Below are positions 40,614 to 49,053 of a DNA stretch of 54,666 nt, one piece after another. The translations under genes were made by a program, and so were the position numbers. Source of the stretch: Lachnospiraceae bacterium (GTDB lineage: Bacteria; Bacillota; Clostridia; Lachnospirales; Lachnospiraceae). The DNA is taken from positions 42,187 through 96,852 of the forward strand of contig JAHYZZ010000003.1 of NCBI GenBank assembly GCA_019424135.1, written 5' to 3'. The notes under the pieces were generated by a model. The model worked only from the letters and a program-made list of their open reading frames with translations. It had not been told where the DNA came from and searched no databases. Every line of letters begins with the position of its first letter. Within the stretch, counting starts at the first letter, position 1.

Positions 40614-40628
40614 TGCACGCGCGAACAT
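40614..40628. promoter_or_regulatory. LacI-type operator, site 2 (amidohydrolase side)
   Basis: TGCACGCGCGAACAT, sharing CGCGCGAACATTTTT with site 1. Centre-to-centre distance 130 bases. Placement just after the transcription start fits repression by the LacI-family regulator encoded beyond the amidohydrolase. Confidence 0.7.
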
Positions 40629-40682
40629 TTTTTTATTAAAACATGTGAGATTCTTATTTATTTTTAGAAAGGAGTATAACTT

Positions 40683-42050
40683 ATGGCTCTTGACAAACTT
40701 TTTACTAATGCGTGCATCGTAACTGCGACCGGACGCTATATGGGCTCTATCGGAGTGCAAAATGGGAAAATCGCTATGATTGGTACTTGCGATCTTTCAT
40801 GCGATGCTGTTGAAATCATCGACTGTCACGGCAAATATATACTTCCAGGTTTTATCGACGGGCATATTCATCCCTGCGATCCTGGCCCCACATACCGTGA
40901 TGATATTACACATATCACAGCCTCTTTAGCTGCAAACGGGTCAACACTTGGCTTAATGATGCCTATGAATGTTCCTGTCGTAGTTGATAAAAAAACTTTT
41001 GAAGAAACCATCCAAGGCTATGAAAATCGCGCATATGTCGACTACGGACTTCACGGAGCTGCCATTTCAACTAATCTCGATACAGCAGATAGTCTTTGGA
41101 AAGAGACCGGGGCCACGGCTATGAAAATGTTCATGTGTTTTTCCACCGTCGATGCTCCCTTTGTCAACGATGATCAACTATATTCTCATCTCCAAATTCT
41201 TTCCAAAAATGGAGGAATCGCTCTCATTCATTGCGAAAATAATGATATTCTTACAAAGGCAGAACGGGACCTGAAAGAACAAGGAAGAAATGACGGTATG
41301 GCCTATAACGCATCACATCCGGCATTTGCAGAAATTGAAGCCATAGGAAGAGCTCTGATCTTTTTAAAAGAGACTGGAGCAGCCGCACTGATTGTCCATG
41401 TCAGTACAGCAAAAGGTCTTGAAATGATTAAACATGCCCGCGAAAAGGATCATGTAAAGGTATGGGCTGAAACATGCCCCCATTTTCTCCACTTTGTTGC
41501 AGATGACATGAAAAGATTGGGTGCAAAACTCAAACAATCTCCCCCTATGCATGATGAGGAAAATCGCAGACAGATGTGGAAACTTCTTGCAGAAGAAGGT
41601 TATGTTAGCACGGTTGCTTCTGACCACTGTCCTTTTTCTGCAGAAGAAAAATTTGCAGATTTAAATAATATTTGGGAAACCCCAAACGGAATCCCTGGAA
41701 TCCAGGCTGTTGCTCCCGTACTGTTAAATGGTGTAAATGAGGGAAGACTTACTCTGGAAAGAGTTGTAGAACTAACTAGTTTGAATGCGGCTAAATTATA
41801 TGGTATATATCCCAAAAAAGGTGTGATACAAATTGGTTCAGATGCTGATTTCGTACTTATAGATATGGAGTTAGAAAAAACATTTGCTGAAACAGACAAC
41901 TTTTCTAAATGTAACTGGTCACCTTATTTCGGCGATTCTTTTAAGGGATGGCCTGTTATGACTGTATGTCGCGGTGAAATTGTATATCGTGACGGTAAAA
42001 TTGTTGGGCGCAAAGGTTTTGGACAGTTTGTTCCCAGAACCAAACTATAA
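40683..42050 (+). CDS. Dihydropyrimidinase/allantoinase-like cyclic amidohydrolase
   Basis: 455-residue TIM-barrel metallohydrolase of the dihydroorotase/hydantoinase superfamily. Metal ligands are visible: GFIDGHIHPCDPG, the carbamylated lysine in ATAMKMFMC, ALIHCEN, LIVHVSTAKG and the catalytic Asp in VASDHCPF. The family opens cyclic amides such as hydantoins, dihydropyrimidines or allantoin to N-carbamoyl acids. It shares operators with the NCS1 permease. An AAAGGAG box precedes the ATG. Which ring it cleaves cannot be told; allantoin or a hydantoin is suggested by the permease. Confidence 0.88.
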   Translation: MALDKLFTNACIVTATGRYMGSIGVQNGKIAMIGTCDLSCDAVEIIDCHGKYILPGFIDGHIHPCDPGPTYRDDITHITASLAANGSTLGLMMPMNVPVVVDKKTFEETIQGYENRAYVDYGLHGAAISTNLDTADSLWKETGATAMKMFMCFSTVDAPFVNDDQLYSHLQILSKNGGIALIHCENNDILTKAERDLKEQGRNDGMAYNASHPAFAEIEAIGRALIFLKETGAAALIVHVSTAKGLEMIKHAREKDHVKVWAETCPHFLHFVADDMKRLGAKLKQSPPMHDEENRRQMWKLLAEEGYVSTVASDHCPFSAEEKFADLNNIWETPNGIPGIQAVAPVLLNGVNEGRLTLERVVELTSLNAAKLYGIYPKKGVIQIGSDADFVLIDMELEKTFAETDNFSKCNWSPYFGDSFKGWPVMTVCRGEIVYRDGKIVGRKGFGQFVPRTKL

Positions 42051-42086
42051 TCACCCTATTTTCTTATATTTCTTGTTAAGAACACG

Positions 42087-42120
42087 AAAAGACCTCTGGA
42101 TGCATGTCCAGAGGTCTTTT
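42087..42120. terminator. Bidirectional intrinsic terminator
   Basis: 14-bp perfect stem (arms 42087-42100 and 42107-42120), loop TGCATG, with A run before and T run after, between convergent amidohydrolase and LacI genes. Confidence 0.9.
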
Positions 42121-42123
42121 TGC

Positions 42124-43164
42124 TTAAAACCAGCGATCATAATCTGTATATGTTTCTTTTAAATATATAATACAGGTAGGATCAATCACTCCATATTCCA
42201 CTTCATCCGGCCGGTAAAAATATCTGAAAAAATTATTCGTCGCCACTGCTCCGATTATATATGGGCGAACAGATACAATAGCATTTATTGTACCGTCCAT
42301 AAGATAATCTTCCACTGATTCATTCACACCATTGCTAATCGTAATGACCTTATGCTCTTTATTATATTTTTTTAAATACCTTGCTACATATTCTACATGG
42401 TAAGGAGCGTAAATCGCTTCTGGGAAACCGTCTTTACATTCCTCATCCAGAGCTTTCTCGTACGCTTCATATGACATTTCGCTCAAATCTATATTTTTTA
42501 ATTCTATCTTCTCATGTTCTCTAATCTTGTGAAAGAATCCACCCATTCGGTTTTTTTCCATATCAAACCCCTCATCATAACTCAGAGTAAGAAGCTTACC
42601 GGAATTTTGCATCAAATTTGCCATCATAGCCCCACAATACGTACCCAAAACAAAATAGTCCGACCCGACATGGCAAAATTCATCATGAATATATAGGCAA
42701 TCCAAAGACATCAACGGAATGTCTTTTTGCTTACAGATTTTAGCAACCCACTCCAGATTTTCTCTGGTAATTGCACTAAGAATAATTCCATCTACTTTTT
42801 TTGTATTAATCACTTCAAAGAATTGTTCCATTTGCTGCTTTGAAGGATCCTCCCCCCGCAAATCTGTAGTCTGTATAAAAATTTGAAAATTATATCCTGA
42901 CCAGACTTTAAGACTGTCCTTCATTCCAGAGATAACTTTTTGATAATATCCCTCATCGATAGTTGCCATTAAAAAAGCATATATTGTAACTCGCTTTGTA
43001 GATGCCAGTCCTGCTGCAATAAGATTTTTCTCATATCCCATTCTCTTTGCTTCTTCTAACACCATCTGTCTAGTAGATTCTTTTACTGATTTTCCAGACA
43101 ACGCGCGTGCCACCGTTGTCCTTGAAATATTTAATTTTTTTGCAATATCCTCCTGAGTTACCAT
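42124..43164 (-). CDS. LacI family transcriptional regulator
   Basis: 346-residue repressor-type protein. N-terminal LacI helix-turn-helix (TQEDIAKKLNISRTTVARAL SG, then AKRMGYEKN), followed by a periplasmic-binding-protein-like sensor domain (VTIYAFLMATIDEGYYQKVI, VDGIILSAI, FCHVGSDYFVLGTYCG). It is convergent with the amidohydrolase and AT-rich like that gene and the permease. The two matching CG-centred operators at 40484 and 40614 are its likely targets. The ligand is unknown but may be the imported ureide or its product. Confidence 0.9.
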   Translation of the reverse strand: MVTQEDIAKKLNISRTTVARALSGKSVKESTRQMVLEEAKRMGYEKNLIAAGLASTKRVTIYAFLMATIDEGYYQKVISGMKDSLKVWSGYNFQIFIQTTDLRGEDPSKQQMEQFFEVINTKKVDGIILSAITRENLEWVAKICKQKDIPLMSLDCLYIHDEFCHVGSDYFVLGTYCGAMMANLMQNSGKLLTLSYDEGFDMEKNRMGGFFHKIREHEKIELKNIDLSEMSYEAYEKALDEECKDGFPEAIYAPYHVEYVARYLKKYNKEHKVITISNGVNESVEDYLMDGTINAIVSVRPYIIGAVATNNFFRYFYRPDEVEYGVIDPTCIIYLKETYTDYDRWF

Positions 43165-43234
43165 ATTCGTTCCCCATTTTCTAATTTTTGTTCTGTCCCC
43201 ATACAGTACAACAAATATACACAGTATTTTTTCT

Positions 43235-43263
43235 ATTATATCATACGCCCTATTACGTCACAA
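43235..43263 (-). promoter_or_regulatory. Promoter of the LacI gene
   Basis: Minus strand TTGTGA (43263-43258), 17-base spacer, perfect TATAAT (43240-43235), 70 bases upstream of the start codon. Confidence 0.65.
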
Positions 43264-43328
43264 CACTATCGTCTTGCTCAAATATTATTACCCATGCACT
43301 CTTTTCCCCTTTCGCCACATTCTTATAC

Positions 43329-43356
43329 TTGACATCCGTCACTTAAGTCATATAAT
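43329..43356 (+). promoter_or_regulatory. Promoter of the MarR gene
   Basis: Perfect TTGACA (43329-43334), 16-base spacer, perfect TATAAT (43351-43356), 80 bases before the start codon. Near-ideal housekeeping promoter. Confidence 0.85.
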
Positions 43357-43380
43357 AGTATTTATGGATTTTAGTTTGAG

Positions 43381-43395
43381 TTCAAATCATTTGAA
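43381..43395. promoter_or_regulatory. Candidate MarR operator
   Basis: Perfect 15-bp palindrome TTCAAATCATTTGAA (7+1+7) about 18 bases after the expected transcription start and 42 before the MarR start codon; it sits in a longer imperfect TTGAGTTCAAAT...TTCGAA region. Typical placement for autorepression. Confidence 0.65.
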
Positions 43396-43436
43396 TTCGA
43401 ATTATTTTTTTTGCATAAAAAGGAGGAGCATCTACC

Positions 43437-43853
43437 ATGGAACATTCCTTCCACCATCTCATTATGGCGGAACACTCTATTTTTCAAAAGAAATTGCTGG
43501 CTATGCTAAAAGATACGGGTCTCACAATCGGGCAGCCAAAAATTTTGGATTATCTTTTGGGCCACGATGGTACCTCTCAAAAGGATATCGCCCGGGGATG
43601 TCATATAGAACCAGGAACCCTGACTACACTTTTAAACCGTATGGAAGAAAATCATCTGGTAGAACGTCGTATGAGAAAAGGGAATCGTAAGAATTCCTAC
43701 GTTTTTTTAACAGATGCCGGAAAAGCCCAGGCAGAACTTGTGGCTGATATTTTCCACACACTGGAATCCGAGGCTTTTCATGGCATATCTTACGAGGAAC
43801 GTTCCCGTTTTATGGATACTCTTTTTCACATTTATCAAAACATTACTTTATAA
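43437..43853 (+). CDS. MarR family transcriptional regulator
   Basis: 138-residue winged-helix regulator. The core is GLTIGQPKILDYL, the recognition helix region QKDIARGCHIEPGTLTTLLNRMEE and the wing LVERRMRKGNRKNSYVFLTDAG. The ATG at 43437 has AAAAGGAGG upstream. It is 19 bases from the following membrane-kinase fusion gene in the same direction, so it probably represses that operon via the palindrome in its leader. Confidence 0.92.
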   Translation: MEHSFHHLIMAEHSIFQKKLLAMLKDTGLTIGQPKILDYLLGHDGTSQKDIARGCHIEPGTLTTLLNRMEENHLVERRMRKGNRKNSYVFLTDAGKAQAELVADIFHTLESEAFHGISYEERSRFMDTLFHIYQNITL

Positions 43854-43872
43854 CAGAAAGGTTGCGACTACT

Positions 43873-45147
43873 ATGAAAAAACTGAAACGATATCTTGTGT
43901 TTTTAATTGGGCTGTTTATCAATTCTCTTGGGGTCAGCCTGATCACTAAGGCAGATCTTGGCACCTCGCCGATCTCTTCCATCCCTTATGTCCTCAGTCT
44001 GAATTTTCCCTTTACACTTGGAGAATTTACCATCATTTTCAGCCTTGTTTTGATTTTCATTCAGCTTCTGATTTTACGAAAAAACTTTAAGGCAGAACAT
44101 CTTCTTCAGATTCCGATTTCCATTTTATTTGGATACTTTATTGATCTTACTATGGACATGCTGTTTTTTGTCCACCCAGAAACCTATGGTTCCAGCCTGA
44201 TTTATCTGCTGATCGGATGTCTGATTCTAGGATTTGGTGTATACACAGAGGTTCTGGCAAATGTAGCTATGCTCCCTGGCGAGTCTTTTGTACGTGCAGT
44301 CTCTTCCACTTGGAAAACAGATTTTGGTATCACCAAAATTGCCTTTGATGTTTCTCTTACTGTCATTGCGGCTGCACTCTCTTTTGGATTTGCCCATCGT
44401 TTAGATGGTGTAAGAGAGGGTACGATCCTTGCTGCTCTTTTGGTTGGCTTCATTGCCAGACTATTTGGCAGAAAACTTGCTTTCCTTGCCGATCTTTTGT
44501 TTACTCTGCCACAAACACAAGGTGTCAGCTCCGATACCGAAGAAGAGGTATCTTTGCCATCCTTCCCTCCGGTTATTGTCATTGGCCGACAGTACGGAAG
44601 TGGTGGGCACGAAATAGGCAAGAACCTTGCCAAGAAGCTCGGGTTTGCCTTCTATGACAATGAAATCATCCAGATGGCTGCCGGTTCCACCGGGTATCAG
44701 CCTCAGTTTATTAAAGACCGTGAAGAAAATATGACGAACAGTCTTCTCTATGATCTGATGAATCAGATGTACATCTATTCCGACAACCGAGAATCCCCCC
44801 GGGATGAAATATTTGAATCGGAGGGAAACGTCATCCAGAATCTTGCCGCCGAAGGAAACTGCGTCATTGTTGGACGGTGTGCGGATTACATCCTTCGCAA
44901 CCGCCCGAATACACTAAAAGTATTTCTTCAGGCTCCAGAAACACTCCGCATCAAACGTATTATGGAAACAGAACAGCTCTCCAGGGAGGAGGCTCTTCAA
45001 AAAATCCGTCAGACAGACCGCCGCCGCGCAGACAACTATCGATATTACACCCACCGTATCTGGGGGCTTTCGCAAAACTATGATCTAACATTAAACACCT
45101 CTGTGGGATTTGATACTGTTCTTACAATAATCGAAACCATGCTATAA
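43873..45147 (+). CDS. YczE-type membrane protein fused to a cytidylate kinase-like domain
   Basis: 424-residue fusion. Residues 1 to about 205 are a five-segment YczE-type membrane protein (KADLGTSPISSIPYVLSLNF, GVREGTILAALLVGFIARLFG). After a short acidic linker, residues from about 232 form a cytidylate kinase-like P-loop domain: VIVIGRQYGSGGHEIGKNLA, NCVIVGRCADYILR, VFLQAPETLRIKRIM and TDRRRADNYRYYT. The frame is continuous. The ATG at 43873 is chosen because an AGAAAGG box and the hydrophobic start of the YczE part lie here; the upstream in-frame region overlaps marR. A membrane-anchored nucleotide or other small-molecule kinase is suggested; substrate unknown. Confidence 0.87.
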   Translation: MKKLKRYLVFLIGLFINSLGVSLITKADLGTSPISSIPYVLSLNFPFTLGEFTIIFSLVLIFIQLLILRKNFKAEHLLQIPISILFGYFIDLTMDMLFFVHPETYGSSLIYLLIGCLILGFGVYTEVLANVAMLPGESFVRAVSSTWKTDFGITKIAFDVSLTVIAAALSFGFAHRLDGVREGTILAALLVGFIARLFGRKLAFLADLLFTLPQTQGVSSDTEEEVSLPSFPPVIVIGRQYGSGGHEIGKNLAKKLGFAFYDNEIIQMAAGSTGYQPQFIKDREENMTNSLLYDLMNQMYIYSDNRESPRDEIFESEGNVIQNLAAEGNCVIVGRCADYILRNRPNTLKVFLQAPETLRIKRIMETEQLSREEALQKIRQTDRRRADNYRYYTHRIWGLSQNYDLTLNTSVGFDTVLTIIETML

Positions 45148-45155
45148 TCTGCTTA

Positions 45156-47468
45156 TCAGGCCAGTCCATGTGATTCCAGCCAATCCATTAACAGAGGCTT
45201 TCCAGCCTCTATTCTTCTGGTCCTGATTTTAAATTCTATCAAAGTCAGAACAGAAAAGACCAAAAACAAAATCAAAAGAAATATCAGGCATCCGGTAATA
45301 TCTTCTCCTTTACTGATTGTACTGCGGAAGGCTTTTACCGTATAGGTAAATGGCACCCATCCGTGAAGATATGGGACAAAATCTCCCGATACTTCCAGCG
45401 GATACGTTCCTACTGATCCTGCCAGCTGAATAACCATAAAGATCAGCATGAAAAAACTCCCTACCTTTCCAAGTAAATTAGTAAAGAAATACATCACAGA
45501 CATAAATGCCAGTGAAGCCAGACAAGCTGTCAATATCGTCTTTGGCCAATCTGCCGGCTGAAATCCGTCAAACAAACGGAGTGCTCCAAGCATGACAAGA
45601 GCCTGAGCGACAGCGACCATATAAAGAACAGAAGCCTTACTTCGCCACCATGACTTTCCGGAACGTAGTTTCCCACTATATCTGTTCAGAGGGTACATCA
45701 GACTGAAGGCAATACACCCTACCCACAATCCCACTGACATCATATAAGGTGCCATGGCATGTCCGTTATTTGGCATATCTGTCATCTGAATCTCTTTTGT
45801 ATCCACCGGTGCTGCAAACATATCCACCACGTCATCATCATGTTTTGTACTGCGAATTTCCCGGCTGCCTTCCCTTAAGCTGCCGGACAAGGTATCGGTT
45901 CCCTCCTGAAGATTTGAGATTCCCTCTCCCAGCTGGCTGCTGCCATCTGAAAGCTTGTCGGCTCCGTCAGAAAGCTGTCCGGCTCCTCCCTCCAGGGAAG
46001 AGGCCCCTTGTACAAGCGAAGGAGATGCCTGATTCAGCAGCTTTTCCCCTTGCGAGAGTTCTTGTACTCCACTGTCCAAACCCTCAATCCCAGTCTTTGC
46101 CTGGGAAAGTTTTTCTTTTAAGGTCCCCACACCCTGGCACAACGTTTCGCTTCCGTCTGCCGCCTGATTGACTCCGGCCGTATAGGTCTGTATTCCATCT
46201 GCCAGCACCTTAGACTTCTGGCTCAGCTCCTGGGCATTCAACGCCAGCGTATCTATGCTGCTTCCAGAAGAGATACCCGCCAAAGCATCCCCCGCATTAT
46301 TTAAGGTTGCGGCAGCATCCAAAATCTGACCTTTCATCTGACATCCGCTTTCATAATTGGTCTGGGCTGCCTGCAGGGCCTGCTGGGCGAGCTGGGCAAG
46401 AGCTTCCGTATCCCCTGCTGCTCTGGCATTTTCTACCTGTGCCGCTAATGCCTGGGGATCCGTAAGTTCCAGATTCCCATTCAAAGAGGCTGCCGCTCCC
46501 TTAAGCTGCTGGGAATACGCAGAAACATCTGTGGAAGATGCCTGTCCAAGAGCGTCCGAAAAGGCCGCCAATCCATCACTGAGCTGACGGGATCCGTCCG
46601 ACAAAGCCTGGGACTGTCCATGATCTTCCCCTACAATCTGCTTAAGTCCATTCGTCAATTGATTGGCTGCGCTTTCCAGAGAAGCTGCTCCCTCCTCCAA
46701 CTGTCCCGATGCGGACTCCAGTTCTTTCGTTCCCTCTGCCAGCCTTTCGGTACCCAGTGCTGCTTTTTGTATGGCATCTGTATAAGTTTTTAGTCCCTCA
46801 CTTAAGGTGCTGGCGCCGCTTTTGAAGGTTAGCGTACTGTCTGCCAGAAGGGAAAGGTTTTTCGTTATGCTTTCATTTCCCGCGGCCACCTGGGACACAC
46901 CTTCTCCGATTGTCTCCGCGCCCTTTGCCCCAACTTCCATTCCGTCTGCAGCTTCCAAAATACTGTCAAACATAACCCTGGCATAAACCTTGGTCACTTC
47001 CTCTCTGACAGAACTTTGCAGTTCCTTCATGGCACTCTCACTCATTTTGGAAGCAATATAATTTGTTCCCGGGTTCGTCTCATATGTAAGTTCCATTTTT
47101 TTTGGCTGATCCTGTGTCAATGTCGCCGCATGAGCGGAAAAATTTTCCGGAATTGTAAGAACCATATAACAACTTCCATCTTTCAGCTGTTTCTGTGCCT
47201 TTCCCTCATCCATGAACCGAAAATCCAGAGCGTCATTCTTTTTTAGTTCTTCGGTCAGTTCCTCACCAATTCGAATCTCTTTCCCCCCATAAGATGCAGG
47301 TTGATCCTTATTTACCACTGCTACAGGGAGCTGATCCGTCTTTCCATAGGGATCCCACATAGATCCGAGAAATAATGTTGTATAAATGGACGGAATGACA
47401 ATCACTGCGATTACCACCAGCAGCAGTATCTTGTTCTGAAAGAGTTTTTTCCACTCCTGTCTTACCAT
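45156..47468 (-). CDS. YhgE/Pip family (ABC-2-type) membrane protein
   Basis: 770-residue membrane protein. One segment follows a short cytoplasmic start (WKKLFQNKILLLVVIAVIVI), then a long extracytoplasmic region to about residue 570, then about five segments (SVGLWVGCIAFSLMYPLNR, VGSFFMLIFMVIQLAGSVGTYPL). The extracellular part is full of leucine/glycine repeats (LSDGADKLSDGSSQLGEGIS). Relatives include phage-infection protein Pip and ESX/WXG-linked YhgE proteins; ABC-2 exporter-like function is assumed. The ATG at 47468 follows AAAGGGG and the family N terminus. It is divergent from a TetR gene that probably controls it. Confidence 0.88.
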   Translation of the reverse strand: MVRQEWKKLFQNKILLLVVIAVIVIPSIYTTLFLGSMWDPYGKTDQLPVAVVNKDQPASYGGKEIRIGEELTEELKKNDALDFRFMDEGKAQKQLKDGSCYMVLTIPENFSAHAATLTQDQPKKMELTYETNPGTNYIASKMSESAMKELQSSVREEVTKVYARVMFDSILEAADGMEVGAKGAETIGEGVSQVAAGNESITKNLSLLADSTLTFKSGASTLSEGLKTYTDAIQKAALGTERLAEGTKELESASGQLEEGAASLESAANQLTNGLKQIVGEDHGQSQALSDGSRQLSDGLAAFSDALGQASSTDVSAYSQQLKGAAASLNGNLELTDPQALAAQVENARAAGDTEALAQLAQQALQAAQTNYESGCQMKGQILDAAATLNNAGDALAGISSGSSIDTLALNAQELSQKSKVLADGIQTYTAGVNQAADGSETLCQGVGTLKEKLSQAKTGIEGLDSGVQELSQGEKLLNQASPSLVQGASSLEGGAGQLSDGADKLSDGSSQLGEGISNLQEGTDTLSGSLREGSREIRSTKHDDDVVDMFAAPVDTKEIQMTDMPNNGHAMAPYMMSVGLWVGCIAFSLMYPLNRYSGKLRSGKSWWRSKASVLYMVAVAQALVMLGALRLFDGFQPADWPKTILTACLASLAFMSVMYFFTNLLGKVGSFFMLIFMVIQLAGSVGTYPLEVSGDFVPYLHGWVPFTYTVKAFRSTISKGEDITGCLIFLLILFLVFSVLTLIEFKIRTRRIEAGKPLLMDWLESHGLA

Positions 47469-47506
47469 CTGTCTTACCCCTTTCCTTTTCAAGACATCTA
47501 TTCTAT

Positions 47507-47606
47507 TAATAGACGTTGTGTTGATTTTCTGAACAAAATGAATTATACTGAAATCAAAAGAGGCATGCAACCATCAGATAATAGAGTCTGTGACGGTTAA
47601 TAGACA
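47507..47606. promoter_or_regulatory. Candidate TetR operator repeats
   Basis: The word TTAATAGAC occurs twice in the divergent YhgE/TetR region, at 47507-47515 (inside the palindrome TCTATTAATAGA, 47502-47513) and at 47598-47606. Plausible binding sites for the adjacent TetR regulator, not proven. Confidence 0.35.
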
Positions 47607-47667
47607 TTTTTATCCATGACTGTGGTTTGTTTATACTTTTTTCATAATTCAGGGGAGGGAAAATAAC

Positions 47668-48234
47668 ATGGCGCAGAACGACCGGCGGGTAAGAAAAACA
47701 AGAGCACAGCTCAAGCGCGGGCTGGCGGAACTTTTGAAAGAAAAGGGAATCCAGGAGATTACGGTCAAAGAACTGACAGAAAAAGTCGATATCAACCGCT
47801 CCACTTTTTATCTCCACTACCGGGATATTTACGACATGATGGAAAAAACAGAAAATGAGCTGGTAGAAAAAATTGAACGGCTGGTACAATCCCATCCCGT
47901 CAGACCTTTCGGTGAAAACAGTTTTCCATTTATCGAAGATATTTTTTCCATCTTGTCAGAAAACAGGGAAATCTGTGCGGCTCTCATGGGAACCAACGGA
48001 GATATCGCTTTTCTTCACAGAATTGAAGGAATTTTGTCAGAACACAGTCTGGGGGTCCTACAAGATACCATTCCCGAAAAAAAAGAAGACCTCAAATACT
48101 TCTATTCCTTCTGCCTTTCCGGCTGTGTTGGTCTGATTAAAACCTGGCTTTCCCATGAATACGAAGAAACTCCTCAACACATGGCAAGGCTGACTTTTCA
48201 GCTGATCATGAATGCCCTCCATGATCTTTCTTAA
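47668..48234 (+). CDS. TetR/AcrR family transcriptional regulator
   Basis: 188-residue regulator. N-terminal HTH at residues 8-55 (VRKTRAQLKRGLAELLKEKG, LTEKVDINRSTFYLHYRDIYDM) and a TetR_C-type C-terminal domain (SFCLSGCVGLIKTWLSHEYE). It is of the subgroup often found next to YhgE/Pip or dihydroxyacetone kinase regulators. A GGGAGGG box precedes the ATG. Divergent from the YhgE gene, which is the likely target. Confidence 0.9.
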   Translation: MAQNDRRVRKTRAQLKRGLAELLKEKGIQEITVKELTEKVDINRSTFYLHYRDIYDMMEKTENELVEKIERLVQSHPVRPFGENSFPFIEDIFSILSENREICAALMGTNGDIAFLHRIEGILSEHSLGVLQDTIPEKKEDLKYFYSFCLSGCVGLIKTWLSHEYEETPQHMARLTFQLIMNALHDLS

Positions 48235-48288
48235 AGCACAGATTTCTAAAAAACCCCCGAAAGCTTCCAGAAAACAGATGAGAAAGAA

Positions 48289-48354
48289 AAAGGAGACTGT
48301 CTTGTATTGACTCCAGATCGGATAAAAGTCTGAAGTATACATGAAAGTCTCCTT
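48289..48354 (-). terminator. Candidate terminator of the nitroreductase gene
   Basis: 9-bp inverted repeat AAGGAGACT/AGTCTCCTT (48290-48298 and 48346-48354) around a 47-nt loop, followed on the minus strand by a T-rich run. The long loop makes this a moderate call. Confidence 0.45.
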
Positions 48355-48366
48355 CCTGTTTTTCTG

Positions 48367-48894
48367 TTAGAATTTCTCGTAATGAACCTTCTCCATCGGC
48401 AGTTGATCCAGTTCATATGCCGGCTGTTTTACTGCAGGCATACCAAGAACCAAAATCGCCTGAAGCTTATACTCTTCTGGGAATCCCAGTCTTGCACGCA
48501 CATATTCTTCTGTTGTAGTATCTGCATCTGCGTTCCGGAGTCTTCCCTGCAGCCAGCAGCTTCCAACACCAAGGTGATCCGCCATCAAATGCATGTTTGC
48601 CATAGCTACAGAACAGTCTTCTACCCACACATCCTGAGCCTTGGCATCTCCAATCACAACAATCGCACATTTTGCTTCTTTGAGCATAGCCACACCGCCT
48701 TCACGGCATCCTGACAGATCCTCCAGCATAGCTTTATCTTTCACTACGATAAATTCCCACGGACGTTTTGCCTTACCCGATTCCGAAAGCAATCCTGCCT
48801 GCAGGATCTTGGTAAGTTTTTCCTCCGGGATCTCCTCCTCTGTATATTTCCGGATGCTCCGGCGTGATCTCATCATGTCCAATAATTCCATCAT
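48367..48894 (-). CDS. Nitroreductase family protein
   Basis: 175-residue FMN-dependent oxidoreductase of the NfsA/FRP fold. N-terminal FMN-binding motif RSRRSIRKYTEEEIPEEKL, then AKRPWEFIVVKD, a Cys-containing middle and the C-terminal LQAILVLGMPA. Such enzymes reduce nitro groups, quinones or flavins with NAD(P)H. The ATG at 48894 has an AAGGAAG box. It stands alone between the TetR gene and the Etf operon. Confidence 0.88.
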   Translation of the reverse strand: MMELLDMMRSRRSIRKYTEEEIPEEKLTKILQAGLLSESGKAKRPWEFIVVKDKAMLEDLSGCREGGVAMLKEAKCAIVVIGDAKAQDVWVEDCSVAMANMHLMADHLGVGSCWLQGRLRNADADTTTEEYVRARLGFPEEYKLQAILVLGMPAVKQPAYELDQLPMEKVHYEKF

Positions 48895-48987
48895 TAACGC
48901 TTCCTTTCTTAAAAATATGTGTTGAAATATGTATGTATATCAAGCAGCCGCTTTCGCCCTGCTTACTGGCATTCTTACCCAAAATCG

Positions 48988-49028
48988 GGAAGGATTGCTG
49001 CCATATCTATTATAACAACAATCCTTCC
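48988..49028 (-). terminator. Candidate terminator of the Etf operon
   Basis: 13-bp stem with one G-U pair (arms 48988-49000 and 49016-49028) 25 bases after the etfA stop. The T run on the minus strand is short, so termination strength is uncertain. Confidence 0.55.
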
Positions 49029-49053
49029 ACTTTGCATTATATATTTGGAGGGA

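Noticed and set aside
43274..43690. Rightward reading frame overlapping marR
   Set aside because: Out of frame with the MarR protein, covers the promoter and operator and has no motif.
45749..46587. Rightward reading frames inside the YhgE gene
   Set aside because: Shadows generated by the Leu/Gly/Ser repeat region on the opposite strand.
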